This document shows, piece after piece, positions 39,268 to 49,466 of a stretch of DNA of 64,000 bases (position 1 is its first letter; every line of letters starts with the position of its first letter). The notes under the pieces are model-generated. The model saw nothing but the letters and a program-made list of their open reading frames with translations, had not been told where the DNA came from and made no database searches. This DNA comes from Malaciobacter halophilus. GTDB taxonomy: Bacteria; Campylobacterota; Campylobacteria; Campylobacterales; Arcobacteraceae. The position numbers and the translations under genes were made by a program. The DNA lies in contig NZ_NXIF01000008.1 of the NCBI RefSeq assembly GCF_002837275.1, positions 20,694-84,693 on the forward strand. The letters run 5' to 3'.

Positions 39268-40128
39268 ATGAGAGAGTTTTTAGAAGTTTATGAAGAAAAT
39301 CAAGAAAAAATTGACTACTTTATACAAGAGAGCTTAAAAAATATTGGAAAGCTATCTGCACATAAAAAGTTAAACTTTACACAACTGTTTAATCTTTTTC
39401 CATCATTAGAATTAGTATATATTGTTGATAGTAATACAAAGTGTCAAATATCTGAAGATATATATAAGTATAAAGCAGATAGTAAAGGAAAAGATAAAGA
39501 TAGGTCTCACCTTATTTCAAAACTTGAATTAAAAAATAATCATATGGCATTTTCAAAACCATATATAAGTAGTGCAACTAGAAACAATTGTATAACTGTA
39601 TCTATTAAAGAAGATGATGAGATTATATTTTTAGATTTTAGATTAGATATTTTACTTGAAAAACTAAATCTTATTGAACTTCATAAACCTTTTCACAGTA
39701 TAACAAAAGCTTTTTATTTGTTTGTTGGTTTTTCAATGATTGCTCTTGCAACAATAACAATTATATTCTCTTTATATGACTTTGTTGTTTATTTATTTAA
39801 AAATCAAGATATAAAGCTTGAATCTATGTTTAAACCAATTATTGCACTTACTTTAGGAATGGCAATTTTTGATTTAGCAAAAACTATTTTAGAACAAGAA
39901 GTATTTTTCAAATCTTATGCTAAAAACTCTAAAATTGAAACAAAAATGATAACAAAATTTTTAATTACTATTATTATTGCTTTATCAATTGAAGCTTTAA
40001 TTGTTGTATTTAAGATTGCTATTAATGGCTATGACCAAATGATAAATGCCTTATATTTAATTACTGGAGTATCTATTATCTTAGTAGCTTTAGCAATTTT
40101 TATATATTTTGCAAAAAAGAAAAAGTAA
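39268..40128 (+). CDS. PDC/Cache-type sensor membrane protein
   Basis: 286 residues from ATG 39268 (AAGGAG upstream; the frame extends back to 39187 without support). The N-terminal 145 residues have no membrane helix and a PDC-like pattern (FNLFPSLELVYIVDSNTKCQ, HMAFSKPYISSATRNNCITV, IFLDFRLDILLEKLNL). Then come about four membrane helices (from 160 on: FYLFVGFSMIALATITIIFS onwards). A sensing domain without a leading signal helix is odd: it is either cytoplasmic or needs re-orientation. No kinase, methyl-acceptor or GGDEF part is present. It leads the operon with the Fis-like protein and glnD. Confidence 0.72.
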   Translation: MREFLEVYEENQEKIDYFIQESLKNIGKLSAHKKLNFTQLFNLFPSLELVYIVDSNTKCQISEDIYKYKADSKGKDKDRSHLISKLELKNNHMAFSKPYISSATRNNCITVSIKEDDEIIFLDFRLDILLEKLNLIELHKPFHSITKAFYLFVGFSMIALATITIIFSLYDFVVYLFKNQDIKLESMFKPIIALTLGMAIFDLAKTILEQEVFFKSYAKNSKIETKMITKFLITIIIALSIEALIVVFKIAINGYDQMINALYLITGVSIILVALAIFIYFAKKKK

Positions 40129-40138
40129 AGGATAAAAT

Positions 40139-40891
40139 ATGGAAGAGTTTATAGCAGCCTCACCAAACTCAAAAGAGATTTTAAACTCAGCAAAACTTTT
40201 ACAAGCTGTAAATATTCATGCACTTATTTATGGTGATATAGGAGTAGGTAAAAAAACTCTAGCAAAGTTTATTTCGCCAGAAGCTAGAGTTTTCTCATGC
40301 CATGAACTTCAAAAAGATATTATTGATAAAGTCATAAATATTGAAAAACAAACCATTATTATAAAAAAAGTAGAAGAGATTACAAATATAGATTTAATTC
40401 TAAATTGGGTTGAAAAAAATGAGATTAGAGTTATTGCTACAACACAAGCAAAAACTCTAAATAGTAAATTAAATGATATTTTTTCTATCACACTTTCAAT
40501 TCCTCCTTTATCCAAAAGAGAAGAGGACTTAAAACTATTAACTCAAAAGTTTTCAAATGAAGCAAGCAAAGTGCTTAGAACTGAAAAAATTTTACCTTCA
40601 AAACTTATGTTAAATACTAGTAAAAATGCTCATAGTTTAAGAAAATCCATCTACTTTTCTTATCTTTTTGAAACAGTAGGAGAAGATGAAATTTTAATGT
40701 TTTTAGAGAATTTTATGCTTACTAATTTAGAAGGAGAGAACTCTTACAAAGATTTTGTATATCTTTTTGAAGTTCCTTTATTAAAAGCTGCTAAAAAAAA
40801 GTATAAATCGCAAGTACAAATGGCTAAACATTTAGGTTTAAACAGAATTACACTTAGAAAAAAACTTGAAATTCACAAAGAGTTATTATGA
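40139..40891 (+). CDS. Degenerate sigma-54-activator-like protein with Fis DNA-binding domain
   Basis: 250 residues. A Walker A-like loop is present (GDIGVGKKT, 32-40), but Walker B has Lys-Lys (76-77, TIIIKKVEEI) in place of Asp-Glu, the stretch between them is too short to hold the sigma-54 contact loop GAFTGA, and the Arg-finger FRxDL segment is missing. IPPLSKREEDLKLL is the usual PPLRERxEDI motif. A Fis-type helix-turn-helix closes the protein (KSQVQMAKHLGLNRITLRKK). So it is probably a DNA-binding regulator without ATPase activity. Its ATGA overlap with glnD shows coupling. Confidence 0.85.
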   Translation: MEEFIAASPNSKEILNSAKLLQAVNIHALIYGDIGVGKKTLAKFISPEARVFSCHELQKDIIDKVINIEKQTIIIKKVEEITNIDLILNWVEKNEIRVIATTQAKTLNSKLNDIFSITLSIPPLSKREEDLKLLTQKFSNEASKVLRTEKILPSKLMLNTSKNAHSLRKSIYFSYLFETVGEDEILMFLENFMLTNLEGENSYKDFVYLFEVPLLKAAKKKYKSQVQMAKHLGLNRITLRKKLEIHKELL

Positions 40892-43437
40892 ATGAATTTA
40901 ATCTTAATGAAGTAAATTTAAAAGTAGAAGAGTTAATCTCAAACAATGCAAGTGATTTTGAGATTTCAAAAGTATTTAAAAATCATATAAAAGAGTACAA
41001 AAAATCAATTGACTCAATACTTGATACAACAGGTGGAAAAGATTTTTTTGTTAAAAATACAAAACATACAGATAAATTTTTAACCTCTTTATACAAATAT
41101 ATTCTAAGAAAACATTTTGGCTCTTATCAGCCTATGAGTACATCTATTCCTATTACTTTAATTGCCCTTGGAAGCTATGGAAGAGAACAACTTTGCATCT
41201 ATTCTGATATTGATTTAATGATTCTTTATGAGGATATAAAAGGATATAATTTAAAAGAGATTATGGAAGATTTTATTACTCTTGCTTGGGATTGTGGATT
41301 AAAACTAGGTTCAAGAGTTCATGAGTTAAATGAGATTGAACAAGCTGTTAAAGAAGATATTACAATAAAAACATCAATTATTGAATCAAGGGTTATTTAT
41401 GGTTCAAAATATCTTTGGTATGCTTATGAAAATGCTTTAAATAGTATTAGAAAAACAGATATAAAAGATTTTGTTATTGAAAAATTAGAAGAACATAAAC
41501 AAAGACTTTTAAAATATCCTTTAAAAATGGAGCCAAATATTAAAGATGGTTATGGAGGTCTTAGAGAATCAAATATGATATCTTGGATGGCATATATTCT
41601 TTATGGCACACAAAACACAAAAGAGCTAATAGGTAAAGAGATAACAGAAGAAGAACATAAGGTATATAGAAGCTCTTTAGAGTATATTTTTCAAGTAAGA
41701 AATGCCCTTCACAATATCTCAAAAAGAAAACTAGATGTTGTAAATTTTGATGTATTACCAGAATTAAGTTCAAAGCTAGGTTTTACAAATAAACCAAGAT
41801 ATACAAAAGAGAGACAATGTATGTCTAAACTTCTAGCTTCACTTCATAATATTCATTTTTTCTCTACAATTATGGTTAAAAAATTTGCAAGAATACTTTT
41901 AAATGAAAAAACATCTGTAAATCTTATCAAAAGTTCAAGACTAAAGAAAAATCTATTTTTTGATAAAGGTAAAATTTATACCTCTTTTCATAGGAAAGCT
42001 ATTGGACTAAATGCCTTGCTTAAAGAACTTATTTCACTACCAAAAGAGGTTAAAGCATTTGATAGGTCATATATATATTTTGCAAGTAAAACAAAACTTC
42101 CAACAAAACAGAGTAATGAGCTTAAAAAAAACATTAAAACTCTTTTATTAAAAGAGTCTTTATATCCAATAATTAAACTTTTATACAATGCAAAACTTTT
42201 TCAAGCAATTATTCCAATAACAAAAAAAATCATTAATCAACCACAATTTGATGGCTATCATCAGCACCCCGTTGATATTCACTCAATTAGAACATTAAAG
42301 AAAATTGAAAATATTGAAGATAACTTTATAAAAGAGGTTTATGACTCTTTAACACCTAGTGAAAAATCTATTGCAAAATTAGCAGCTTTATTACATGATG
42401 TAGGAAAAGGAAGAACAGTTGATCACCACTTAGCAGGAGAAAAACTTTTTAAAAATATTACAAGCTCTTTAGATTTTGATAGTAAACAAGTTCAAATGGG
42501 AAGCCAATTAGTTAGATACCATAATAAAATGAGCGCTTATGCTAAAAATGAAGATATATACTCAGAAAGAATAATCTTAGCTTTCACAGGTATTGTTAAA
42601 ACAAAAACCATGCTTAAGATGCTTTATGTAGTAACATATGCAGATATTTCTGCTGTTGGACAAAATGTATTTAATAGCTCTATTGCTTCTTTATTAAAAG
42701 AGCTTTATTTACAATCTTTACCAGCATTTGAAAATACAGAATTATTAAAAGAGAGTTCAAGAAGAGTAGCAAAAATAAATACAATAAAAAATCTAAAAAG
42801 ATATAAAGAGTTATCAAATCTTATGAAAAGAAAAATCAAATATATCTCTTCAAATCAAATATTTTTAAGATTAAAAGCAGAAGATATTTTAGATATTGCA
42901 ATTAAAGCAAAAGATGTAAATAGCTATATTTATAAAATTAAAAATGAAGAACAATTGGTTATTAGAATTATAAGAAAAGACCCTCTAAATTTAGGTTTTT
43001 TACTTGGGAAATTAGAGTTTTTAAATATTTTTAGTATGAATATTTTTAAACTTTATGATGAAAAAAAAGCTTTTGAAATAACTTTTAGTGAAAAAGTTGA
43101 TAATGCTGATATTAGATATATTAAACAAATAATTGAGAACTCTTTTGATATGAGTAAAACAACAAAACTAAGAAAACCTATAATAAAGAAAAGTGAAGTG
43201 AAAGCAAACTGCAATCATAGTCCATACTTAGCTTCTCTTCAAGTTAGAACAAAAGACCAAAAAGGCCTTTTTGCTTATATTGCAAAGATTTTTGATGATT
43301 TTGATATAGAGATTGAGAGTGCAAAACTAGCTACAACTAAAGGTTACACAAGAGATTTAATCCTAATTGAAAAAAATGGAAGTTTTTGTGGAAAACAAGA
43401 TGAGATTATTGATTTAATCTGCTCAAATGAAGTTTAA
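40888..43437 (+). CDS. glnD: [Protein-PII] uridylyltransferase / uridylyl-removing enzyme
   Basis: 849 residues. Nucleotidyltransferase motif GSYGREQLCIYSDIDLM (Asp107, Asp109) adds UMP to PII; the HD domain (ALLHDVGKGRTVDHHLAG) removes it; two ACT domains at the C-terminus (the last in YLASLQVRTKDQKGLFAYIA) sense glutamine. All catalytic residues are intact. The substrate PII proteins are encoded 3-5 kb away on the other strand. The gene ends CSNEV inside a perfect palindrome shared with the next gene. Confidence 0.94.
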   Translation: MNEFNLNEVNLKVEELISNNASDFEISKVFKNHIKEYKKSIDSILDTTGGKDFFVKNTKHTDKFLTSLYKYILRKHFGSYQPMSTSIPITLIALGSYGREQLCIYSDIDLMILYEDIKGYNLKEIMEDFITLAWDCGLKLGSRVHELNEIEQAVKEDITIKTSIIESRVIYGSKYLWYAYENALNSIRKTDIKDFVIEKLEEHKQRLLKYPLKMEPNIKDGYGGLRESNMISWMAYILYGTQNTKELIGKEITEEEHKVYRSSLEYIFQVRNALHNISKRKLDVVNFDVLPELSSKLGFTNKPRYTKERQCMSKLLASLHNIHFFSTIMVKKFARILLNEKTSVNLIKSSRLKKNLFFDKGKIYTSFHRKAIGLNALLKELISLPKEVKAFDRSYIYFASKTKLPTKQSNELKKNIKTLLLKESLYPIIKLLYNAKLFQAIIPITKKIINQPQFDGYHQHPVDIHSIRTLKKIENIEDNFIKEVYDSLTPSEKSIAKLAALLHDVGKGRTVDHHLAGEKLFKNITSSLDFDSKQVQMGSQLVRYHNKMSAYAKNEDIYSERIILAFTGIVKTKTMLKMLYVVTYADISAVGQNVFNSSIASLLKELYLQSLPAFENTELLKESSRRVAKINTIKNLKRYKELSNLMKRKIKYISSNQIFLRLKAEDILDIAIKAKDVNSYIYKIKNEEQLVIRIIRKDPLNLGFLLGKLEFLNIFSMNIFKLYDEKKAFEITFSEKVDNADIRYIKQIIENSFDMSKTTKLRKPIIKKSEVKANCNHSPYLASLQVRTKDQKGLFAYIAKIFDDFDIEIESAKLATTKGYTRDLILIEKNGSFCGKQDEIIDLICSNEV

Positions 43438-43448
43438 ACTTCATTTGA
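43423..43448. terminator. Perfect 26-bp palindrome spanning two overlapping stop codons
   Basis: A perfect palindrome with no loop, centred on TTTAAA. The glnD TAA (43435-43437) and the TAA of the convergent gene (43434-43436) overlap by two bases in its centre. As RNA it would fold into a hairpin with its loop formed by the central bases. It probably ends both transcripts. Confidence 0.85.
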
Positions 43449-46400
43449 AGCTAGTTTATTAATAGCTTTAAAATCCATTTTCCCACTTCCAAGTTTTGGT
43501 ATATATTCAACAACTTTATACTCACTTGGAATTAAAAGTTTATTTTCAAAAGAACTTCTTATTTGTATTTTTAACTCATTAAGTTTTTTATCATCTATAT
43601 TACTTAAAAGTAAGACTACTTTTTCTCCTTTTTTTTCATCCTTCATACTGCTAGCGGCAATCTCTATTTCATCACTTGGATTTATAAGCTCTTCAATCTT
43701 TTTTTCTATAAAAGATAAACTTATCATTTCACCACCTAATTTTGCAAATCTTGAATATCTATCTACAATAGTTAAAAATCCATCTTCATTTAATTTACCC
43801 TTATCTCCTGTAACATACCAAATTCTTCCATCAAGTTTTTTTATCACTTTTTGTGTTAAAACCTCATCTTTTAGGTATCCTTTCATAACTTGTATTCCAC
43901 TAATTAAAACCATTCCTTCTTCATTTGCTTTTAAACTTTTAAAACTATTTGGCTCAACAATTTTAACCATTGTTCCAGGTATTGGCATACCAACACTTCC
44001 TTTTAAAGTACCTTTTTGAACAGAATAGTTTGAAGCTATTATATTAGGTAAATTACAAGTAGCAACAGGGGAAGTTTCTGTTGTTCCATAACCTTCTAAA
44101 ATCTCCTTATTAAATTTCTTAAAAAAATCATTTGCAACTTTTTCACTTAATTTTTCAGCTCCTGCTATTACAATTCGTAAAGATTCAAACATTAAAGGAT
44201 GCACTTTTTTACTTCTTGTATATAATCTAAAGAAAGTAGAAGTTCCAAACATAACTGTAACTTTAAATTTACTTACTTGTTTAGCAACAGTTTGACTATC
44301 AGTTGGGTCAGCACTACAAACTGTAAAAACTCCTTCCATTAGTGGTAAAAAAGTTGTAACAACTATTCCAAAAGCATGAAAAAGTGGTAATGAACCTAAA
44401 ATTACATCATCATCTTTTACATTTAAAACATTTGCAATTTGTGAGCAATTTCCTACAATATTATCATGACTTAGCTCAATTGCCTTTGGAGTATTTTCAC
44501 TTCCACTACTAAACATAATTAAAGCTGTTGAATCTTTACTTACATTTTTTATATGTAGTTTTTTTAATAAGTATGTTGGAAGTACGACAACTGATAATAA
44601 AGTAGTTAAAGCTTTTATTTTAGATATCTTTTTTTTCTCTTCTTCCAAAATAACTAAAGTAAAATTCTTTTTTAAATCATCAAGATTTATTCCTCTATCT
44701 TTTAACTTTTCTAAAAATTTTTTTGAAGTTATTACTCTTTTTACTTCTGCTTTTTTTAAACTATTAACTACAACATCAAAAGAGGCGGTATAGTTTACAT
44801 TTACTACTTTTTTTCCTAACATTAAAAGTGAAGTATTAATAAAAGCTCCAGCAGCACTTGCAGGAATCATAACAGCAACACACTCTTCTTTATATCTTTT
44901 AAATAAATCTTTAAAAACTATTGCTGCTGTTAGAAACTTATAAGCACTAAGAGTAACTAATGTAGAATCAGTTATTACAGTTTTTGTTTTTAACTGTTTT
45001 AATCTATTAAAAATTTCACAAGGAACTGTTTGTAAATAACTTATATGCTCAATCCAAGCAGTAGTAGATAGTGATAAAATCTCATTTTTTATTCTATTTG
45101 CAGTGGCATTATGTTTTTTTATTGGAGTTGAAAAAGATACAGTAACCATATTAGTTCTTCTATTTTGAATAAACTTCTTATTTGCTCTTGAGAACATACT
45201 TTCCCATAGACCTCTAATATAAAATGCAACTACATCTACATCTTCACTTGTTAAGCTTAAAATCTTTTCAAAACCTCTTTTAAACTCCCCTAAGTGTCCA
45301 TTTCTAGTGATTGCACCCTCAGGAAAAATAACTACAACATTTCCTTTATCTAATTCATTTGCAACTAAATAAAGAGTTTTTTTATTTGTTGTAGCTGAGA
45401 TAGGAATTGCCTTGAAAAATCTTAATATCCATTTTAAATACCATTTGTCATAGATTGGTTTATCCATAACAAACTTAATCTCTCTTGGAGTTGCCATATA
45501 TATTATTGCCCAATCAATCCATGATACATGGTTTCCTAAAAGCAAAACTCCTTTATTTGAATCAATATTATCAATTCCACTAACTTCTAATTTATATTTT
45601 AATCCTACAATCCATTTTAAAAAAAATAGTATCATTGATTGTGGAATTGAAATAATAGTATATAAAGCTCCTATAATAGTAATACAAAGAAGTATATAAA
45701 TAGTATATAAAGTGTCCAAGTTATAATAAGAAACTGTTGTTGTCATAAGTAAAATTGCAAACATAAAAATAGATTGAACCCAATTACTTCCTGCTAAAAT
45801 TGTTCCTAGTTTTATCTTCTTACTATTAAATTGTATTAAGGAGTTTAAAGGAACAACAAATAAACCTCCAAAAAAACCAAAAATTACAAAATTTATAATT
45901 AATGCAATAGGTGAACTAAGTATTGTTGAAGTAAAAATTGTAATAGCAAGAGCTATTGAAGCAATAGGAATTGTTCCAACTTCTATATAGTGCTTTGAAT
46001 ATCTTGAATAAAAATATGAACCCAAAGCAATTCCCACACCACTTGAAGCAATAATTGCATTTATAATAAATACGTCTTGTATATTTAAATACTCTTTTGC
46101 ATAAGATGGAAAAACTGCAATCATACCTTGTGAAATTGCCCAAAATACAGATAGTGCTATTATTGATAAAAAGATTATATGATTTGAAGTAATATGTTTA
46201 ATATTTTTTGCTAATAAGTCTGCTTTTATATATCTTTTTAAATTAAAAACATATGCTTTTGATTTTTTTGACTCTATTTTTAATTTTTTCAATACTAAAA
46301 AAGAGATAAGAAGTTCTAAAAATGCCACAGGAACTATAAAAAGTGCAAGGGGCAAAATTTTAGATAAAAGTTGATTCTCATTTGTAATAATAGATAAATT

Positions 46401-46901
46401 ATTTGCTATATAAAAACTCTCAAAAGCATAAGAAAAAAGTGCCATAGTAAATAAAATAGCAATGATAGATACAGCTTGTAAATGAGAATTTCCTAAAGCA
46501 ATTTTTTCTTTTCCATAAATATCTATAATTATTCCAAATTTTGCAGGAGAATAAATAGCACTTTGAATGGCTAAACAAAATAAGAAAAACATAGCTAGAT
46601 AAAAATTTGCAAAAAAATAAGCTATTAAAATTAATATACTTAAACAAAAAGATGATAATGCACCATAAATCAATACATCTTTTTTATTAAACCTATCACT
46701 TAAATATCCACTAAAGGAGAAAAAAAGTATAAAAGGAGTTATTATTAAAAGATTAATAATAGATATCCAAATAACTTGAGTAGGTCCATCAAAGATTTTA
46801 AAAGCAATATTTTGTAGAATTATTTTATGAGAAATATCTACAAAAACATTACAAAAAACAACAAATAAAAATGCTAATTTAATTTTCAAATAGTGCTTCA
46901 T
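43434..46901 (-). CDS. aas: LplT-PlsC-acyl-ACP synthetase fusion (lysophospholipid uptake and reacylation)
   Basis: 1155 residues with three parts: a 12-helix MFS lysophospholipid flippase like LplT (1-425), a PlsC-type acyltransferase (about 430-630; NHVSWID with His458 and Asp463, FPEGAITRNG), and an AMP-forming acyl-ACP synthetase (about 650-1150; MFSSGSENTPKAIELSH, GYGTTETSPVATC, YVTGDKGKLNEDGFLTIVDR, KLGGEMISL). E. coli makes LplT and Aas as separate proteins from neighbouring genes; here they are one chain. It would flip 2-acyl-lysophospholipids inward and reacylate them to repair the inner membrane. The gene has its own -10 box. Confidence 0.93.
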   Translation of the reverse strand: MKHYLKIKLAFLFVVFCNVFVDISHKIILQNIAFKIFDGPTQVIWISIINLLIITPFILFFSFSGYLSDRFNKKDVLIYGALSSFCLSILILIAYFFANFYLAMFFLFCLAIQSAIYSPAKFGIIIDIYGKEKIALGNSHLQAVSIIAILFTMALFSYAFESFYIANNLSIITNENQLLSKILPLALFIVPVAFLELLISFLVLKKLKIESKKSKAYVFNLKRYIKADLLAKNIKHITSNHIIFLSIIALSVFWAISQGMIAVFPSYAKEYLNIQDVFIINAIIASSGVGIALGSYFYSRYSKHYIEVGTIPIASIALAITIFTSTILSSPIALIINFVIFGFFGGLFVVPLNSLIQFNSKKIKLGTILAGSNWVQSIFMFAILLMTTTVSYYNLDTLYTIYILLCITIIGALYTIISIPQSMILFFLKWIVGLKYKLEVSGIDNIDSNKGVLLLGNHVSWIDWAIIYMATPREIKFVMDKPIYDKWYLKWILRFFKAIPISATTNKKTLYLVANELDKGNVVVIFPEGAITRNGHLGEFKRGFEKILSLTSEDVDVVAFYIRGLWESMFSRANKKFIQNRRTNMVTVSFSTPIKKHNATANRIKNEILSLSTTAWIEHISYLQTVPCEIFNRLKQLKTKTVITDSTLVTLSAYKFLTAAIVFKDLFKRYKEECVAVMIPASAAGAFINTSLLMLGKKVVNVNYTASFDVVVNSLKKAEVKRVITSKKFLEKLKDRGINLDDLKKNFTLVILEEEKKKISKIKALTTLLSVVVLPTYLLKKLHIKNVSKDSTALIMFSSGSENTPKAIELSHDNIVGNCSQIANVLNVKDDDVILGSLPLFHAFGIVVTTFLPLMEGVFTVCSADPTDSQTVAKQVSKFKVTVMFGTSTFFRLYTRSKKVHPLMFESLRIVIAGAEKLSEKVANDFFKKFNKEILEGYGTTETSPVATCNLPNIIASNYSVQKGTLKGSVGMPIPGTMVKIVEPNSFKSLKANEEGMVLISGIQVMKGYLKDEVLTQKVIKKLDGRIWYVTGDKGKLNEDGFLTIVDRYSRFAKLGGEMISLSFIEKKIEELINPSDEIEIAASSMKDEKKGEKVVLLLSNIDDKKLNELKIQIRSSFENKLLIPSEYKVVEYIPKLGSGKMDFKAINKLASNEV

Positions 46902-46927
46902 ATTAAAACACTCAAAATTTTCTTCAT

Positions 46928-46933
46928 ATTATA
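46928..46933 (-). promoter_or_regulatory. -10 box for the LplT-Aas fusion
   Basis: Minus strand reads AAAGGTATAATATGAAG: consensus TATAAT with 26 bases to the ATG at 46901. Confidence 0.55.
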
Positions 46934-47110
46934 CCTTTGGTGGAAGTATAAAAAAATCTTCTATTTTTGTCAATAAAATCTTGTAATCAAAATGTACCAA
47001 TAAATGGCTATTATAAGTACTTCTAAAGTATTAATCCATATCAAATTTATCTTTAGATAAAATATCTATCTAACTATATAAATTCAAAAAATCAAAACAC
47101 AAGGAACAAG

Positions 47111-48601
47111 ATGTATCAAACCATAAAAAGAGAGTGGTTTTCAAATATTAGAGCAGATGTGCTGTCTGGAATTGTAGTTGCTCTTGCACTAATTCCTGAA
47201 GCAATCGCATTTTCAATTATTGCAGGAGTTGATCCAAAAGTTGGGCTATATGCTTCATTTTGTATAGCTGTTATTATTGCCTTTGTAGGTGGACGACCAG
47301 GTATGATTAGTGCAGCAACGGGAGCTATGGCACTATTAATGGTTGACTTAGTTAAAGATTATGGCTTACAGTATTTATTAGCAGCTACACTATTAACAGG
47401 TCTTATTCAAGTAATTTTATCATATATTGGCATTCATAAACTTATGAGTTTTGTTGCTCGTGCAGTTGTTGTAGGCTTTGTAAATGCACTTGCAATTTTA
47501 ATTTTTATGGCACAACTTCCTGAATTAACAAATGTAACATGGCATGTTTATCTTCTAACAGCAGTAGGATTAGCTATTATCTATTTATTTCCGTATGTTC
47601 CAAAAATAGGTAAGGTTTTACCATCTCCTTTAGTAACTATTGTTTTACTAACAATTTTTGTATATTTTGTAGGATGGGATATTAATACTGTAGGTGATAT
47701 GGGAAAACTTCCTGATACTTTACCTATATTTTTACTTCCTGAAGTTCCTTTAAATTTTGAAACTTTACAAATTATCCTACCTTATTCAATACCTTTAGCT
47801 ATTGTTGGTTTATTAGAATCATTTATGACAACTACTATTGTTGATGAGCTTACAGATACAAAAGGTGATAAAAGAAAAGAAGCTAGAGGTCAAGGTATTG
47901 CAAACTTAGCTAGTGGATGTATTGGAGGTATGGCAGGGTGTGCTATGATTGGACAATCAGTAATTAATATCAAATCTGGTGGTAGAGGTAGATTATCAAC
48001 ATTTATTGCAGGTTTTTTACTTTTAATTATGGTAGTTTTTTTTAGTGATATTATCTCAATTATTCCTATGGCGGCTTTAGTTGCTGTTATGATTATGGTA
48101 TCAATTGGTACTTTTGATTGGGGCTCAATTAAAGGACTTAAAACTCTTCCTTTATCTACAAATATTGTAATGCTTACAACTGTTGCTGTAACAGTTTACA
48201 CACATAACTTAGCCCATGGTGTTATATCTGGGGTATTATTAGCTTCTTTATTCTTTGCTAATAAAATCTCTCACTTTATGTATTGTAATACAAGCTATGA
48301 TGAAAATAAAGAGGTTAAAACTTATGAGTTTGTTGGACAAATTTTCTTTAATAGTGCTGATAAGTTTTATGAAACATTTGATTTTAAAGAAGTATTGGAT
48401 AAAGTTGTAATAGACCTATCAAGGGCACACTTTTGGGATGTATCTGCTGTTTATGCATTGGATAAAGCAGTTATCAAATTTAGAAGAGAAGGGTGTGAAG
48501 TAGAAGTAATTGGTAAAAATGAAGCTAGTAAAACTATTATTGATAGATTTGGGGTTCATGATAAACCAGAAGAGATTGATAAAGTAATGGGAGGACACTA
48601 A
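47111..48601 (+). CDS. SulP-family anion transporter with STAS domain
   Basis: 496 residues: 12-14 membrane helices (start [20 protein letters not shown], the SulP signature, then [18 protein letters not shown]) and a short STAS domain at the C-terminus (about 405-496; [20 protein letters not shown]). SulP members carry sulfate, bicarbonate or other anions; bicarbonate or sulfate is possible here. The universal stress gene follows one base later, and its ribosome-binding site lies in the last codons, so the two are coupled. Confidence 0.9.
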   Translation: MYQTIKREWFSNIRADVLSGIVVALALIPEAIAFSIIAGVDPKVGLYASFCIAVIIAFVGGRPGMISAATGAMALLMVDLVKDYGLQYLLAATLLTGLIQVILSYIGIHKLMSFVARAVVVGFVNALAILIFMAQLPELTNVTWHVYLLTAVGLAIIYLFPYVPKIGKVLPSPLVTIVLLTIFVYFVGWDINTVGDMGKLPDTLPIFLLPEVPLNFETLQIILPYSIPLAIVGLLESFMTTTIVDELTDTKGDKRKEARGQGIANLASGCIGGMAGCAMIGQSVINIKSGGRGRLSTFIAGFLLLIMVVFFSDIISIIPMAALVAVMIMVSIGTFDWGSIKGLKTLPLSTNIVMLTTVAVTVYTHNLAHGVISGVLLASLFFANKISHFMYCNTSYDENKEVKTYEFVGQIFFNSADKFYETFDFKEVLDKVVIDLSRAHFWDVSAVYALDKAVIKFRREGCEVEVIGKNEASKTIIDRFGVHDKPEEIDKVMGGH

Positions 48602-48602
48602 A

Positions 48603-49442
48603 GTGAGTTATATACTATGTTGTGTTGATGGGAAAAACTACTCTTACTCAGCTTGTGACTATGCAGTTAAAATTTCAAACAATATGAATCTTCCTTTGAA
48701 GTTTTTAAATATTGTAGAGCATAATCACTATTCAAGTAAAGTTGACTTATCTGGAAGTATTGTTTTAGGAGAGAGAGAAGATATTTTAGAAGAGTTAGCA
48801 AAAGAAGAAGAAGAGCAAAGTAAAACAGCAATTAAAGCAGGTAAAGAGCTTTTAAAAGAGCTTAAACAAAGAGCTTTAGAAAAATGTAATAATGAAGTAA
48901 TAATCTCTCAACTTCATGGAGAAGTAATTGAAAATATTTTAGAGCTTGAAAATGAAATAGAAGCTTTAGTAATTGGTATAAAAAGCCATGCAGAGCATGA
49001 AATTGGTGAAAATGTAAAAGAGATTATTAGAACTATTCACAAACCTGTACTTTTAGTAAATAGTGAGTATGAAGAGCCTAAAAAACTCCTTGTAGCTTAT
49101 AATGGTTCAAATGAATCTAAAAAACTTTTACAGCAAACTTCTAATAACCCTTTATTTAAAGATGTAAAAAGAGATATTGTAAACTTAAATACAAACAAAA
49201 TTGAATCAGCTACTCTTTTACAAGAAGCAAAAGAGATTTATACTAAAAAAGGTTATGAGGTTGAAATCAAAACTTTAGAAGGAACAAGTGAAGATTTATT
49301 AATTAACTATTTCAATGAAAATAGTTGTGATATTTTAGCTATGGGTGCTTTTGGACACTCTAGATTTAAAGAGTTTCTTTTTGGAAGCTTTACCTCAAAA
49401 GTTCTTTCAAAAATGAGAAAACCTCTACTTTTATTTAGATAA
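48603..49442 (+). CDS. Tandem universal stress protein linked to SulP
   Basis: 279 residues: two Usp domains (about 1-150 and 155-279). The second has the ATP-binding tail GAFGHSRFKEFLFGSFTSKVL and LLLFR; the first has LVIGIKSHAEHEIG without the full G-2x-G-9x-G motif, so only the second seems able to bind ATP. The start is GTG with GGAGG upstream inside the SulP gene. It is expected to act on, or respond with, the transporter. Cytoplasmic. Confidence 0.88.
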   Translation: MSYILCCVDGKNYSYSACDYAVKISNNMNLPLKFLNIVEHNHYSSKVDLSGSIVLGEREDILEELAKEEEEQSKTAIKAGKELLKELKQRALEKCNNEVIISQLHGEVIENILELENEIEALVIGIKSHAEHEIGENVKEIIRTIHKPVLLVNSEYEEPKKLLVAYNGSNESKKLLQQTSNNPLFKDVKRDIVNLNTNKIESATLLQEAKEIYTKKGYEVEIKTLEGTSEDLLINYFNENSCDILAMGAFGHSRFKEFLFGSFTSKVLSKMRKPLLLFR

Positions 49443-49466
49443 AAAGAAGACTAAGCTCTTCTTTTT
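49441..49466. terminator. Bidirectional terminator, usp/rarD
   Basis: A 10-bp stem (49441-49450 with 49457-49466), 6-base loop, with A and T tracts on both sides; between convergent genes and over the rarD stop. Confidence 0.85.
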
